Below, piece after piece: positions 31,601 to 43,110 of a stretch of DNA of 64,000 bases (position 1 is its first letter; the number at the start of each line of letters is the position of its first letter). The stretch is from assembly GCA_020310875.1 (NCBI GenBank), contig CM035407.1, forward strand, positions 86,284,342 through 86,348,341, in the 5' to 3' direction. A model generated the notes under the pieces. It was not told where the DNA came from. It saw nothing but the letters and a program-made list of their open reading frames with translations, and made no database searches. A program made the position numbers and the translations under genes. The stretch comes from Ceratopteris richardii. Its lineage: Eukaryota; Streptophyta; Polypodiopsida; Polypodiales; Pteridaceae.

Positions 31601-34600
31601 ACGACAGAGAAATGTGCCAAGATCTCCCAGAAGATCAACAATTTAGGACTTAATCTTTGGGTGTTCATCTGCAAGGGATTTTAAAGGAAATCAAAGAAGT
31701 GGAAGTAGTTTGGGTATCCCCTTCCTGAAGGCATTGTATCATTCTCACAATCATACTGGTATGTTCGAGGTCGAGAAATTGCTGGTATGTGTTGCATAAA
31801 TGTTGACAGGAAATGGCAAGAAGACATTGCGCTTTTCTCTACAGTTGAAGATGTGTGATCCTTCCTGCTGCTCGTATTGTTGCATCAACACCCATCCGTC
31901 TAAGTGCTACTCGGTGCAGGAGGATTGCTGCTGCCTACCATCTTGGTTTGCTCATGTCAGATATCATAATGACTAAAGTTGGGCTGAAGTATGACATACC
32001 CCCTAAGCTGTACAAAATGTGTCTCCATCGTATGAAAGCATGCTTGGATGCGGATGAAAGTTGCACAGTTCATAGCTCAAGTGTGCCAATACAAGCCCTT
32101 ATGACAGAATGAGGCACATCAGCTTTTGGACACTAAGTGAATGACCATCTTGGAATGAACATGCTGATGCTTCTCTCTGGGAGGAAGTTGGAAGCGGTTT
32201 CAGTGGTACTCATGAATGTCAGAATAAAGACAACCCTGAACAAGGCTCAGAGGGTGCTTCATGTGCTAATTATTGGAAAAAGCTTGTGAATGTGTAGGTC
32301 ACTTTGCAAAGCTCACATGTTCATGTATTGGGACTTATCTTGGCACAGGATGTGCAAGCCCAGTTCAAAGGCTAAAGGTGCAGGTTATTTTGGCTGGTCC
32401 TCTATGCATGACGTGGGCAAGGCTGGCTACACTAAATCTTTCAAATCTTAGAGCGGAAGAACTTCAAAATTGATTCTTTTTGTTCCCCTTCGGGTGTAGC
32501 TACTGCACACACCTGCTCTCAGGTAATCAAGTGTTATTTCTGGTTGAGCTCAAAGTTTTGTGGGACAAAATTGCTACAGACCAGGTACTCTGTGATGCTA
32601 TCAGCTGTGCATACATCAACAAGGGAATCAATGCTCTATCCATGTGTGTCTTACACACGGTTTGAAGCTTGGTCCACTATTTCTCATCCATACTTTATTG
32701 AAGCTTTTGCAAACCAGAAGGGAGCATCTCTTGAAGGAGACAACTCAACAATGATGGTCATATAAAGTTTATGTTGCAGTCAAGATGAATAAAGCTTACA
32801 TGATTGACGGATTCTGCTAGTCACTATTGATATGATTACATGTTCTGCCTTGATATGATGTGTGTAATGATCTACAGACAGCTGATTCTCAGAGTGAGTC
32901 CTCCAGTCTTGTGCAATTGCAGATGCTCATAGGGTCGGGTTGAAGTTCAACCTCATGGAATCTGGGCTTCTCAATATGCTACCATGGCTTACGATGGCCA
33001 CAACTACAAATCTAGGTAGCTCGACTGCAGATACACTTGTCAGTAAAGTGTATCAGTAACCAATTTCTGCAAGATGTGGTTGGGGCGAGCTACTGCAATG
33101 GCGGGATTGAATGGTTTGCTGCCCACCTTCTTTTGCTCTCAAAAAAGGAATTCTACGCCTCATGTTTTCCCCAGATGATGGTATAATTGTTGCTAGAAGG
33201 CAAAGGGCTCCTCTGCCCCATGTCCTTAGGCTGAAATTTTCAGGACAACAGTTTGGGCCAAGCATGGCTTTCCTCAAATCTCGGTCGGAAGTCTTCAACT
33301 TTTAAAGGGTAGGAACATACATGAAGCCTCCAAACTCCTCTTCAACGGGAAGGGTTGTCATTGATGACTCAGATGATGATGGAGTCCTTTCAGCTATAAT
33401 ACATCTGCTGGTTCACAACATAAGGAAGCAAACCGCCTACATTTTTTTGAATTTCAGACAAATCAGAGAATAAGTTTTTATCACAGGCCTGTGTCAAGTC
33501 AGTAAGCTCTTCAAGCTTCAAAGTGGTGGATTGACCTATTTGCTGCTGTTGGGAAGTCCACAGAATAAAATGACAAATACTTGGAGCGCCAGCTGAGGTG
33601 GCTGGTGGTCAGAAGGCACCATTTCTGAGTCCTCCGACTACTTCTCAAACACCATGGCTCATCAACAACAGGAGGAATATACCAGACACATTTGTTGGCA
33701 TATGGTCAAGATGCAACAAAAGATGCAGCAACAGCTTTGCTGGCAACATTGCTATGAAAACTGGTCTTGAGTGCTCAATGATTTGTGAAAAGAAATGCCT
33801 CGAGAAGTGTGCTGGAGTGGCATTGCAACTTTTGGCCAGACTGGGCTCTCAGTTGCAATTATTAAATCACTCATACTACTGATTTTCTACTTTACTGATT
33901 GTAGCTAAAGATTCAGGGATGTATCAGCCACATCACACAGTAAGTATGAAAAAATAAGGGTCTAGACAAAAATGATGGATCATACCTATATGTGAATATA
34001 ATCAGAATATAGGTCAAGCTGGTGGATCCAAATGGCCAAGCATAGCCAGGGTTATTTGTGCTGCTCAAATCCTTTATGCTTCTGGCAGGGTACTAGATCT
34101 CAGGAAATTCCTTTTAGGTCTTTTCAAACTTAAAGATGAAGGATGATGTGGTCTAGGGACCTTGTTCAGAGATTGTTGTGCTAATGGACAGTGCTTAGGC
34201 TGGAATCACTTCGGCAACTGATGTTGGCAGTGGTGTCTGTACAATCCATGCTTCCACATAAGGCAGATGCTGACCATGTCCTGAGACTCCTAGTGAATCT
34301 TGGGCACTGAATCATTGTTGCTCAGCCAACTCCTCTGGTGAATGGTACCAGCATAGGCTGGAATGCAAAAGGACACTATACTGGTGGACCAACTCCTTAT
34401 TTTGGAGTCTTAGTTACTCTCATTTGTAATATATTCATGCACATCATTTACAGGACAGAGCATGAAGGAAGGTGGCTCCTCGGCTTCAGTACTTACTGTT
34501 AGTCTTCTGGTCAACATGTTGGAGGCTGCTCTTCATCAAGTTGCTGGGATCCAGGTTGCTCCCCATCCCTCTATTGGTGGCTTTAGAAGCACCAAACACC

Positions 34601-35555
34601 AGGGTTGCTGAGTGCTGGCTGGGAGGTTGCATGATATTTTCATGAGGACTGATGGTTTTCTACCTGCAAATTCTATTAAACTAAGTCCTATGGTTCAAGC
34701 TCCTTGCTTTATTGTTTTCAACAAATATTGGCTGGCACAGGGTTTTTGGGTTTTTGTGTGACTGCCAAAAGTGGAGATTATGTCTGCTGCCTTTTTCGTC
34801 GCTTGGAGAAGATGATCTGCATTATATGTGAATGCTTTGCTGTGTACAGATGGCTGTTCCTCAGATTCTCAGAGTGGGTCCTCACTCTAGTATGGTTGTG
34901 TCTGCTCATATGGTCAGGGATGACAGTCAGGATCCGATTGTGACTTTCTTTTTGACTGTCTCTTCTGGGGGACTATGTCTCAAGTCCTATCTACACAACA
35001 AGATACTAAATGCGCTTTCTACATGTTGGTGATAGTGCACACTCACCAATCAAGAAGCTTGATGGATGCCAAAGTTGGTGATGCCCTGTCAGTCTCTTAC
35101 TCAGGGTGTGTTGTTAGATATTGGACTTGAGCTACTTCAGTGTATGACTGCCATATTTTGGGGATTGTGTCCACTTTCCCAGCCATCCTGTGGGAAGCTT
35201 GGTACATTTTTTATGTTAGGACTACTATCCTAAGATGTGCCCTTTCTTGCTCTGTCTTGTTTGCAATGGTTGTGTATGCACATGAAGTTTTTGGACTCGC
35301 AGTTTTCAGGTCCTCTAAAGACTTGTTCAGAGGGATTGCTGCATTTTTGGCAACAGAGGCTGTTGGTTACATGGTTGGGCTGACTGCACTCCTGGGGGGA
35401 TTGTGTCGCTCAGCCTTGAAGACCCGAAGCTCTAAAGACCGGACGACTTGAACACTTCAATAATTGCTGATTTGAAGATCTAAAGACTCAAACCTGGACC
35501 AATTCTGCAATGTATGCCCCTCTTATCTTAGCTTTGTCGAGGACGACAAAGTCTA
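28695..35555 (+). other. Non-coding interior of L1
   Basis: About 6.9 kb, more GC-rich than its surroundings. No reading frame longer than about 115 codons, and none with a known motif, in six frames. Short imperfect repeats occur at 29345-29430 (GAGCTCCAAGTGAGCTCCCC and variants). The bases after the primer-binding site, CATTTGGTAAGAT, could be a splice donor. No tRNA or other structural RNA was recognised. Captured host sequence is possible but not shown. Confidence 0.8.
29345..29430. repeat. Imperfect tandem repeat in L1 interior
   Basis: Two units of about 50 bp share TCTGTYGGGGTYRAGCTC and the following AAGYGAGCTCCCCC. On the minus strand they would code GGARLELDPDRG and GGAHLELNPNRG. 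Confidence 0.75.
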
Positions 35556-35567
35556 GGAGGAGGAGGG
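35556..35567 (+). other. Polypurine tract of L1
   Basis: GGAGGAGGAGGG lies directly before the 3' LTR and would prime plus-strand synthesis. Confidence 0.92.
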
Positions 35568-36266
35568 TGTTGAGTATTGGATATGCACACATCTTATTTG
35601 TGCATAGGAACCTTCTTTTTGTATCTACTTAGAGTTTCACATGAATACTCCCTCTTAGACACTTTTTAATATTTCTCCTAAAGTAAAGCTTTTGAAAGCA
35701 TGTAAAAATACCCATCCTTTTTGTAGAAGTGTAGAAAATTCCCCACGCACGTATTCTTGGAGATGTGGTTGTTAGAAAGAATATTTCCCAAGATCTTTTT
35801 GAGATATGTTAGTTAGGCATGTGCTCCTTTTTGACTAGTCAAAAGGAGCACATGGGGGAATGTGTCTAGCCTATAAATAGAGGCTTATTTCTTGTAAAGG
35901 GGGGCTTTTGGTCGTGCTCTCATGTAAGATCCCTTCAATGGAAGAACTCTCCTTTCTCTTAAGGCTTTGTGCATATATGTATTTAGTCTTGGAGAGTGTG
36001 AGAGTGAGGTGTGTGTGCATGCTAGCATTTTCCTTTGGGTGTAAGTAGAGTGTTGCAATTGTCTTGTATTTTACATATGTGACTAGGATCCTTGACTCCC
36101 ATTGCTCCATATTTTCAAGCATGTGGCATAGCTGCGGGCTGATGGCCAATGGCTTGAACATGTTGGAGAATGGGGTGGATGAAAGGAGAGTCTTTCTTGG
36201 GCCTTCCTTCTTGCTTCCATGCAAGGTGGTGTGGGTCTTGGCTCCCAAGGGCATACTACAACAACA
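35568..36266 (+). repeat. 3' LTR of L1
   Basis: 699 bp, TGTTGAG...CAACA. No difference from 27974-28672 was found when compared by eye, and the constant offset of 7594 bp shows no indels. It lacks the 55-bp outer duplication. Confidence 0.95.
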
Positions 36267-36271
36267 ATATG
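36267..36271. repeat. Target site duplication of L1, right copy (ATATG)
   Basis: Exact match to 27914-27918. Confidence 0.92.
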
Positions 36272-36640
36272 CCATTGCCCAATCAAATTGGCATATGGGC
36301 TAATTTTGATCAAGCCCTTCAAGTTCTTGAATGGATCCCTTATAAGGGAAGTTACAATAGAAAACAAGGCTCATGTGTTCTTTGCAAGGCTCTCACATTG
36401 AACAAAATTGAGGAACTCCTAGTGGAAGCAGATAATGAATTGTAGGAAACACAAGCAAAGAGGAAGAAAGAACATGAAGAACGTTTTTGGAAGCATAAAT
36501 TATAGCTTGGGGGAATATTCTTGCTGCATCAAGATTAGTTGGAAACATAGATGAGAGGAAAATGGATTTCCCACTAGGAAGGATCGTACAAGATCAAAGA
36601 TTTGATCAATTGGGGTGCTATCTAGCTCGAGACCCTATTC
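36272..36640 (+). pseudogene. Gypsy integrase C-terminal part, G3 (right part)
   Basis: Continues the frame broken by L1: CPIKLAYG matches the Thr-Pro-Phe-x-Leu-x-Tyr-Gly block after the integrase core. A degraded tail follows, rich in Lys and Glu (KHKQRGRKNMKN) as in the helical region before the gypsy integrase C-terminus. HKGPYKI-like residues near 36560 are the last recognisable trace. Confidence 0.68.
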
Positions 36641-38040
36641 AAAGAAGCATTGCCTCTCGTAAATATCTCCAAGATCAAGGCTATAGGACACCAAGCCATT
36701 AAAGCATCATTTTCATTCAGTCCTAAAATTTTTCTCTCTTTGGCTAGGTTCTCGACATTGGACAATAGTCTCTTTTTATCCTCCTTTTTTCTAATACTTT
36801 TGTATCCTTCTTTTGAGTTTGGAGAATGTAATTGGTCAATTATTGTTCATTAAGCTTTCCCTTTTTGGAACTTAAGCATGGTTTTTTGTCCTTTCTCATA
36901 AACCATTTGGTGCCAAAAAAGCTCCAACACTCTATCAATTTTCTATATTTTAAAGGATTTATTAAAGAATTTCTTTAGAATGATTACTAAATTTCTTATT
37001 GTTTCCTTGAGGATTCTCTATATGAAATTTCCAAATTTCTTATTCCAAAGAGTTATAATCCTTAATTTATACTTAAGGAAAAAACTGGCAATTTTTTGAG
37101 GATTTTATCCATATTCTCTTGTTTTTTCTTGAATTTTGGGCCTTTTTTTAGCCATTTTTCTTGCTATTGAAAAAAAAACTTCCCCCACAGCATTGAAAAA
37201 AAACCATCATCGGCCCCATACCCCATCTTCCCCCCACTCTCTCTCTCTATCTCTCTTTCTCTCTCTTCCACCTATCCCTTGCTCCCCCTTGCCCCCCTCA
37301 TTTATGAAAATTTTTCTTGTTGAATATTTTCAAGATACCATCTTCTTGGTTGCACATGCCCATCGAGTGATAATAATGGTGAAGGACATGGAGATAGATA
37401 AGATGATTTGTCACCATTAGGATAAGTCTCTTCCGCCCACATAATGGGTGGACATGAAGATGTAGGACATTCTCCCTATAGAACTAGCTTGCAAGAAAAT
37501 AAGATGTTGGTTATCAACATCCACATAAACATTAGGGGTCAAGAAAAATACCAAGAATATCTCAAATAGCACCAAGAAACATAAGATAACCAATTAAAAG
37601 TTGAGATAGACAGATTGTCAAAGAAGATCCACGAATTTGGGGGTCTCGTGACACTTCCTCACCCCAATTTGGAATCCTCAAAGGGTACAAGGCTATCATG
37701 AGGCTCAATCAAATGCCTCATGACTCCAAAGGATCATATGAGTTCCAAGTTTGTCCTCTATTAGTGAGTTTTCTTAATTAATGATTTAAATTCAATTTTG
37801 GAATTTGAGTGATTACTAATGATCTTGTTCCGTGCATGAAAATGAACTCAAATTTTTAAAGTTAAAGCCTCGAGGAGTAGGCCTCGGCCGAACCTCCATT
37901 TAAAAAAAAATGAAATCAAATTCCATTACTAGGGGTGATATTTTTATAGTTAATCCTTCAATTTGAATAGTTTTAAATAACCCTTGATCCTCCTTAGAGG
38001 AAATTGAGAACTAGTTCAATGCACTCACACTACTGTCTTC
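36641..38040. other. Unassigned spacer
   Basis: No coding domain. It includes a pyrimidine-rich CTCT tract at about 37233-37270. Confidence 0.4.
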
Positions 38041-38044
38041 CCAT

Positions 38045-38640
38045 ACTACCACAAGTACATTCAAACGTTAAGATATGATGGAGGAGGTGAATACATATCA
38101 AATGATTTTAGTAATTTTCTAAAGAATCATGGAATTCAAAGGCTTTCACGTAGGTACAAACCACAAAAGAATTCGTTGTTGAATGCAATAGACATATCGC
38201 CAAAAAAAAGAGCCTTGATTATGCCTCATTGTTATTGGGCAAAAGTTGTGCACATTATTGTATACACCATGAATAGAAGCCAATTGTTACTATACATCAA
38301 GTTACACTTGAAGAGAAGTTTGCAAGTAAAAAACCAAAATGATCACACATGGAAGTATTTGGTTTCATTGCATATGTACATGTTCCAAATGAGTTGAGGA
38401 CGAAGCTTGACCCAAAAGCAGAAAAATGTATCTTCATTGGGTACTACTTTGAGCAAAAAGGATATAAATTCTACAACTTAATCACATGCCAGGTGAAGGT
38501 AAATAGAGATATAATGTTTAACAAAATGGCAAGCTTTTATGTTAATTCAAAAGAAAGAATTGTTCTTGACTCAAACAACAAAGGAAATGTTGAAAACTCA
38601 AGTGTATAATTTCAAGTTATGAGTGGACTAGATTTGTCAG
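38045..38640 (+). pseudogene. Copia integrase fragment
   Basis: Reads LRYDGGGEYISNDFSNFLKNHGIQRLSRRYKPQKN, then YWAKVVHIIVYTMNR, and in another frame HTWKYLV followed by IAYVHVPNELRTKLDPKAEKCIFIGYYFEQKGYKFYN. These are the second half of the copia integrase core and its C-terminal region. The second catalytic Asp is kept (YDGGGEY); the Glu region is destroyed (NSLLNAID for NGVAERKN). It is closest to A4 (KCIFIGYSSEQKGYRCYN). No LTR or flanking domains remain. Confidence 0.83.
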
Positions 38641-40770
38641 CTAGAAATAGCTCCAACTCGAACCCATGGAATGGAATATTGCACAAAACTTTTAGTCCAT
38701 AAAATTCATCAACTACATCCGAGAAAGTTAAAGAAAAATTTTTGTTGGTAATAAAACATTTACAGGATTTGAAAATATTGATGATGACTTGATTGCAACA
38801 ACCCTAAAACAACAAAATACAAAGCAACATATTGTCATAATCAAAACCCTAATTGCTTTTGGGGGCTTCATTTTGCTTTAGAACTTTTGTTAGAGAGATT
38901 TTTTGTGTGCGAGCTCTTATTTTTTAGAGTTTGAAGGCATTGAATATGTATGATCTATGTGGATTCTCCTCCATATGAGACTAGAGTGGCTTATGTCAAG
39001 TTTTGACATGTAAAATGACATTGTGGTAATGTTTTTAGTTTATGTCATTTCATTTTTTATTTGAAATACTGGTTTTGCCAGTGTATGTACAATGGCATTG
39101 TGATCATGTTTTGCTAGTGCTTTGTTTGTTGATCACACATAGTTTTGTGAGAGATTGATTGGATCATTGGTTCGTACTTGCATGTTCTTATTTTCTTCAG
39201 AGGTACATGATTCAAATTGGAGCCTCAGTTGCACACTTTATTGTCATTTGGATTTATTATTGTGTTAGCCTATGGTCATTGATTTGATATTTTATTTGCC
39301 AGTGTGATTCTTGGCATATTGAGATGATGATTTCCACATGGTTATTTGGTTCTAGATTCAATTTTATAGAGGATATGTTGCCAAAATTTTGTTACCTTTT
39401 ATGCTAGAAAGTATTCTAGTGGATCCTTGAAGCTTGTGTGATAGCTTTGGATCTTATTTTGGCTCTAAATACTCGGATAGGATCACAAGTGACTTGCGAT
39501 AAGTGGAAAATACTACCTAGTGGATCATCATTTACACTCTGAGATGTATGATATAAAATTTAAGTGGAAGGGCATCCACTCCCAACCAACCAAAAGAATT
39601 TGAGGCACCATACCTTGTCTCCAACCCATAGAAACTTCACCATCCACAATAGGCCCACAACTAGTGATACCACCCATGCGTATCAGAATTCCATGCCCAA
39701 TATCTCTGGAGGGTGAAGGTGAAATTACATAAGAACAACCAGTGAGAGACACCACCATGGTTTAGACAAAAACTATCACTTTTGAAGGATTTGTTTTCGT
39801 AGTATCCGACAAGGCTACTGAAGAATTCACCACTACATTAGATTTCAACATCCCTAGTCTACTTCACACAAAGTTCCAATTCTTCGGCACACACTATGTC
39901 TCACAAGAGTATGAGAGGCCTAGCTATCTAGGCTCACCGATAGACCATGAAGAGGGACAAACTAGAATAGATCAGAACGATGATAAACGACCATTAACTA
40001 ATGAGGAAGAAAGAACTATAGATCAGTAGGATGAACAAAAAGAGCAAAGGAACACTGAAGGAGGCTCAGAAACTAACTGATCAGCCTATACTTCCACCCG
40101 TTAATGCTTATATGCCACTATGTAAGTAGTCCGCAATCACAAAGAATTGAATAAGGAACATAGTCATCCTCTCCTACAAAAAGAAATTGAGAATATGGGC
40201 TTTGACAAAGCATTCATTTAGATAATCCACACCTAGACTCAAGTTGTAGGTGTGCTCAAAGCTGTGAACTTCCTAACCAATCGACCACCTACAATACAAT
40301 GTTTGCAAGGTTCAACTTCAACCATGATAGGGTCATAATTTTAATATTCCGATCCCACTAAATTTTTCTAGACTTGGGACCCTCAAGGAACACACACCAC
40401 CACCTATCTTGCCCATTGACAATGCATCTCTCAATGAACCATGCTTCCCATTGATTACCTCTGCTAGCCCCCTTTTGCAAGAGTTCAAATCGATCTTTGA
40501 GACCCCTCCATAAACAACATGATATAACCATGTCCCAATTGTATCACCACCCTGCTCTCCACCTCATTTAACTAGTAGCACCATCGAACACTTGTGACCT
40601 CTCAACTAGACACCCCTGTATTAACCACACTTACGATCACTGCTTCTATCCCACCAACCATAGCTCCCTTCCAACCTCCCATTCAACCCACATTAGCTCA
40701 TTTCCCCCTCCACTCCACCCCCTTCCCCTGTACTCTTTCAATCGATCTTCTCTTCACCATTTGACCCACC
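38641..40770. other. Unassigned spacer
   Basis: No reliable coding similarity. A few residues near 40470-40505 recall a gypsy RT entry but are too short to call. Confidence 0.4.
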
Positions 40771-40774
40771 ATCT

Positions 40775-40985
40775 ACACATGTATTCACTTGTTGATGAGA
40801 GGGTTGATATAGAGGAGGTAAAAACTATTCCTAAATTGCTAGTGTAGACTTTGTGAGAACAAATTAGATGCACCTCTAGCATATCATACTCGTTTAGGCT
40901 CTCATTCTGCTTCTTTCCATCAGGTTGCTATGCTATGGCTGCCTCTACTATTTGTGATGCGAATGAGCCTACTTGTATTTGCAAA
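40775..40985 (+). pseudogene. Copia linker fragment, family B (B3a)
   Basis: LVDERVDIEEVKTIPKLLVQTL and, after a frameshift, CYAMAASTICDANEP match the integrase-RT linker of B6 (LVDERADIEQAKTMPKWLVQTL; CYAMAASSLCDENEP). Both sides are cut off. Confidence 0.85.
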
Positions 40986-40999
40986 CTAAAACTTGTATA

Positions 41000-41362
41000 T
41001 ATGGTTGGCACAAACGGATGAAATTCCCTGCACCGTCACTATGATAGTGCATTTGGAGGCCAAAACAAGCTTAGATCAAAATTTTGATGCCTCAAGTGAA
41101 GTTGTTTTGAACTCCTAATTGCCTTGACTATGCTCGCCAATTTTCATGCAATTATAAGACTATGACAAGAGGGGTGTCAACAATGCCCTATATGAAGTGG
41201 AAACCTGCTTTGATACCAATTGTTGGAGTTTGAGGTCTCCGAAAGCACACAAAAAAAAGGAAGAAGAAGAAGCTTGGAGCACAACACAACACATAATGTA
41301 TTACCAAGTAAATGTACAAATATAAGTGATGCATTAAGGCTATAGAAGCATATACATAACTT
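41000..41362 (-). repeat. Copia family-B 5' end: leader, primer-binding site and partial LTR (B3b)
   Basis: On the minus strand the LTR (41221-41362, truncated) is followed by a primer-binding site TGGTATCAAAGC (41207-41218) and a leader that matches the leader of B6. It faces away from B4, whose plus-strand protease begins at about 41366. Confidence 0.82.
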
Positions 41363-41365
41363 CAT

Positions 41366-42520
41366 GCAAAAGGTTTTTTGTATCTTTGAAAGATGCACCC
41401 AAAGGAGGGCATGTGGTGTGTGCAAAACAATACCTCTTATCCTATCATTGGAGTAGGAGAAATTGAGCTTACAGTTGCAAATGGAGGTGTGATTCTCTTG
41501 AAAAATGTATTGTATGTACTTGGTACCAAGAAGAAGTTAATTTTGGTTCCATTGATTGCCAAAGCTAGACTTCATGTAAAGTTTGTTGATGATAAGTTTA
41601 TGGTTCATGATTTCAAGAATGGTGATATTATTGTGTTGTCGGATACATTATGTAATGATTTGTATCATGTGGATACATACAAGAGGGCCAACTCAAATGC
41701 CTTGGTTGCTCATACTTCTTCCATGGTTGAAATGGATCTTTGGCATGCTCATTTTGGTCACTCAAACTTCAATAGTTTGGTTTACTAGCAAAAGAAGGAC
41801 ATGGTTACTGGTTTGCCAACACTTGAGTCCATTGAAAAGCATGCATGTGAAGGTTGCATTCTTGGAAAATGCATCGTGCTCCTTTTTCGAAAGATAGTCA
41901 TACACACACTACAAGAAAATTGCAGCTTGTTCATAGCGATGTATGTGGTCCCATCAAGACTCCATCCTTTGGGAAGCATGTATATTTTGTTACCTCCATT
42001 GATGATGTTATTCCCCATACATGGGTGTATCCTATGAAAGCAAAGAATGAGCTATGGCTGAAAAGTTTTCTTCAAACAAGCTTTTGACTCTACGCACAGA
42101 TCGTGGTTTTGAATACATGTCGCATGACTTTAATGTTTTTCTTCATAAAAGAGGAATTTCACATCAATGTAAGTGGCATATATATCTTAGCAAAATGGTC
42201 TTGCCGAGCATAAAAATAGAACACTTCTTGAAATGGCATGATGTATGGTTAAAGGAAAGCACCTTCCTAATAAGTTTTGGATGGAAGTGGTCATGTGTGA
42301 AAACTATATGCTCAATCGCTACCCTACAAAAGCATTGAGAGTCATCACTCTTTATTAGGCCTACAATGGCTATAAACATATTGTTATTCACATGTGCATG
42401 TTTGGTTGTTTGGCATATGCTCTTGTGCCATCACAACAACATCACAAACTTGAAGACAAGGAAAGAAATGCATATTTGTTGGTTATAATGCTAAAAGTAA
42501 GGGATATCATTTATGCCATC
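41366..42520 (+). pseudogene. Copia protease end and integrase, B4
   Basis: Protease flank CANNTSYPIIGVGEIEL leads to KFVDDKFMVHDFKNGDIIV and the zinc region DLWHAHFGHSNFNSL and CEGCILGK. The core keeps the first Asp (LVHSDVCGP near 41935) and the second (LRTDRGFEYMSHDF near 42095). The Glu of NGVAERKN is lost by a small deletion near 42190. At least four frame changes and a stop at 41787-41789 disrupt it. Confidence 0.86.
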
Positions 42521-43110
42521 CATTGATGAACACAATTATTGTGAGTCAAGACGTGATATTTGCTGAAAATTCAATTATCCCTCTACTTGAATGCAAAAAA
42601 CATCCAATAGTTAGCTCACAAGATGTATTTAATACACTCATACCTTTGTTCCAAAGTGGTGTGCTTGATTGTGGCCATGTCAACAAGCCAATTGAGGCTC
42701 AAAGGGCTGAAAAATTCCAACAAAATGGAGCTAAAAATGCAAAGAATTTCCAACCAAATATGGCTGAAATTTTTCAACCAAAAATTATTAGAACTACTGA
42801 AAATTTTCAGCCATATATGGCTGAACATTTATGACAAAATATGGCTGAAAAAGAGCATGAAATTAATCCCACACATGATATACATGTTGACAATGTATTA
42901 CATAATGAATGCATGTCTAAGAGTGCACAAAATATGCCAAAGTGGCTGAAGCAAACTTTGCAAGACAACAAATTGAGCGCACCTTTACTTGGTAGAACAA
43001 GATCAGGCTTTTCCCATGCATCAAGTAATCTTGTGGATTATTCTCTAATTGCAACAACATATAATGAAGAGCCACTTGCTTTTGAGGATGCGTGTGACAA
43101 TGCACATTGG
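42520..43110 (+). pseudogene. Copia integrase-RT linker with FQPxMAE repeats, B4
   Basis: From ILVSQDVIFAEN-type sequence the frame passes through a repeated block at 42700-42860 with FQQNGA, FQPNMAE, FQPKI and FQPYMAE, then PKWLKQTLQDNKLSAPLLGRTRSG, which matches B6. The repeats have no counterpart in B6. One stop lies inside them (42832-42834). Confidence 0.8.

Larger units (their letters stand above)
27919..36266 (+). mobile_element. L1: young non-coding LTR retrotransposon (LARD type), 8.35 kb
   Basis: It has two LTRs with TG...CA ends, a perfect tRNA-Asp primer-binding site, a polypurine tract and a perfect 5-bp target duplication. The 6.9 kb interior has no frame longer than about 115 codons and none resembling gag, protease, RT, RNase H or integrase. 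It therefore should depend on proteins from another element, probably a gypsy of the Tat/Athila type, where tRNA-Asp primers are known. The two 699-bp LTRs look identical by eye, pointing to a recent insertion. It lies inside G3 integrase. Confidence 0.93.
26446..36640 (+). mobile_element. Ty3/gypsy remnant G3, split by element L1
   Basis: Gypsy RT, RNase H and integrase fragments at 26446-27918 continue at 36272 after L1. Joining across the duplicated ATATG keeps the integrase reading (KETI then CPIKLAYG). No gag, protease or LTR was found. The left end abuts copia A3 gag without an LTR. Confidence 0.85.

Noticed and set aside
31333-31674. Minus-strand 113-codon frame inside L1
   Set aside because: No motif, no codon pattern, and of a length expected by chance in 6.9 kb.
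35140-35451. 103-codon frame with hydrophobic segments inside L1
   Set aside because: It resembles membrane segments only through T/G-rich composition; no family recognised, so a captured gene is not claimed.
40460-40520. Possible gypsy RT entry (LLQEFKSIFETP)
   Set aside because: Twelve residues without any following RT block are not enough.
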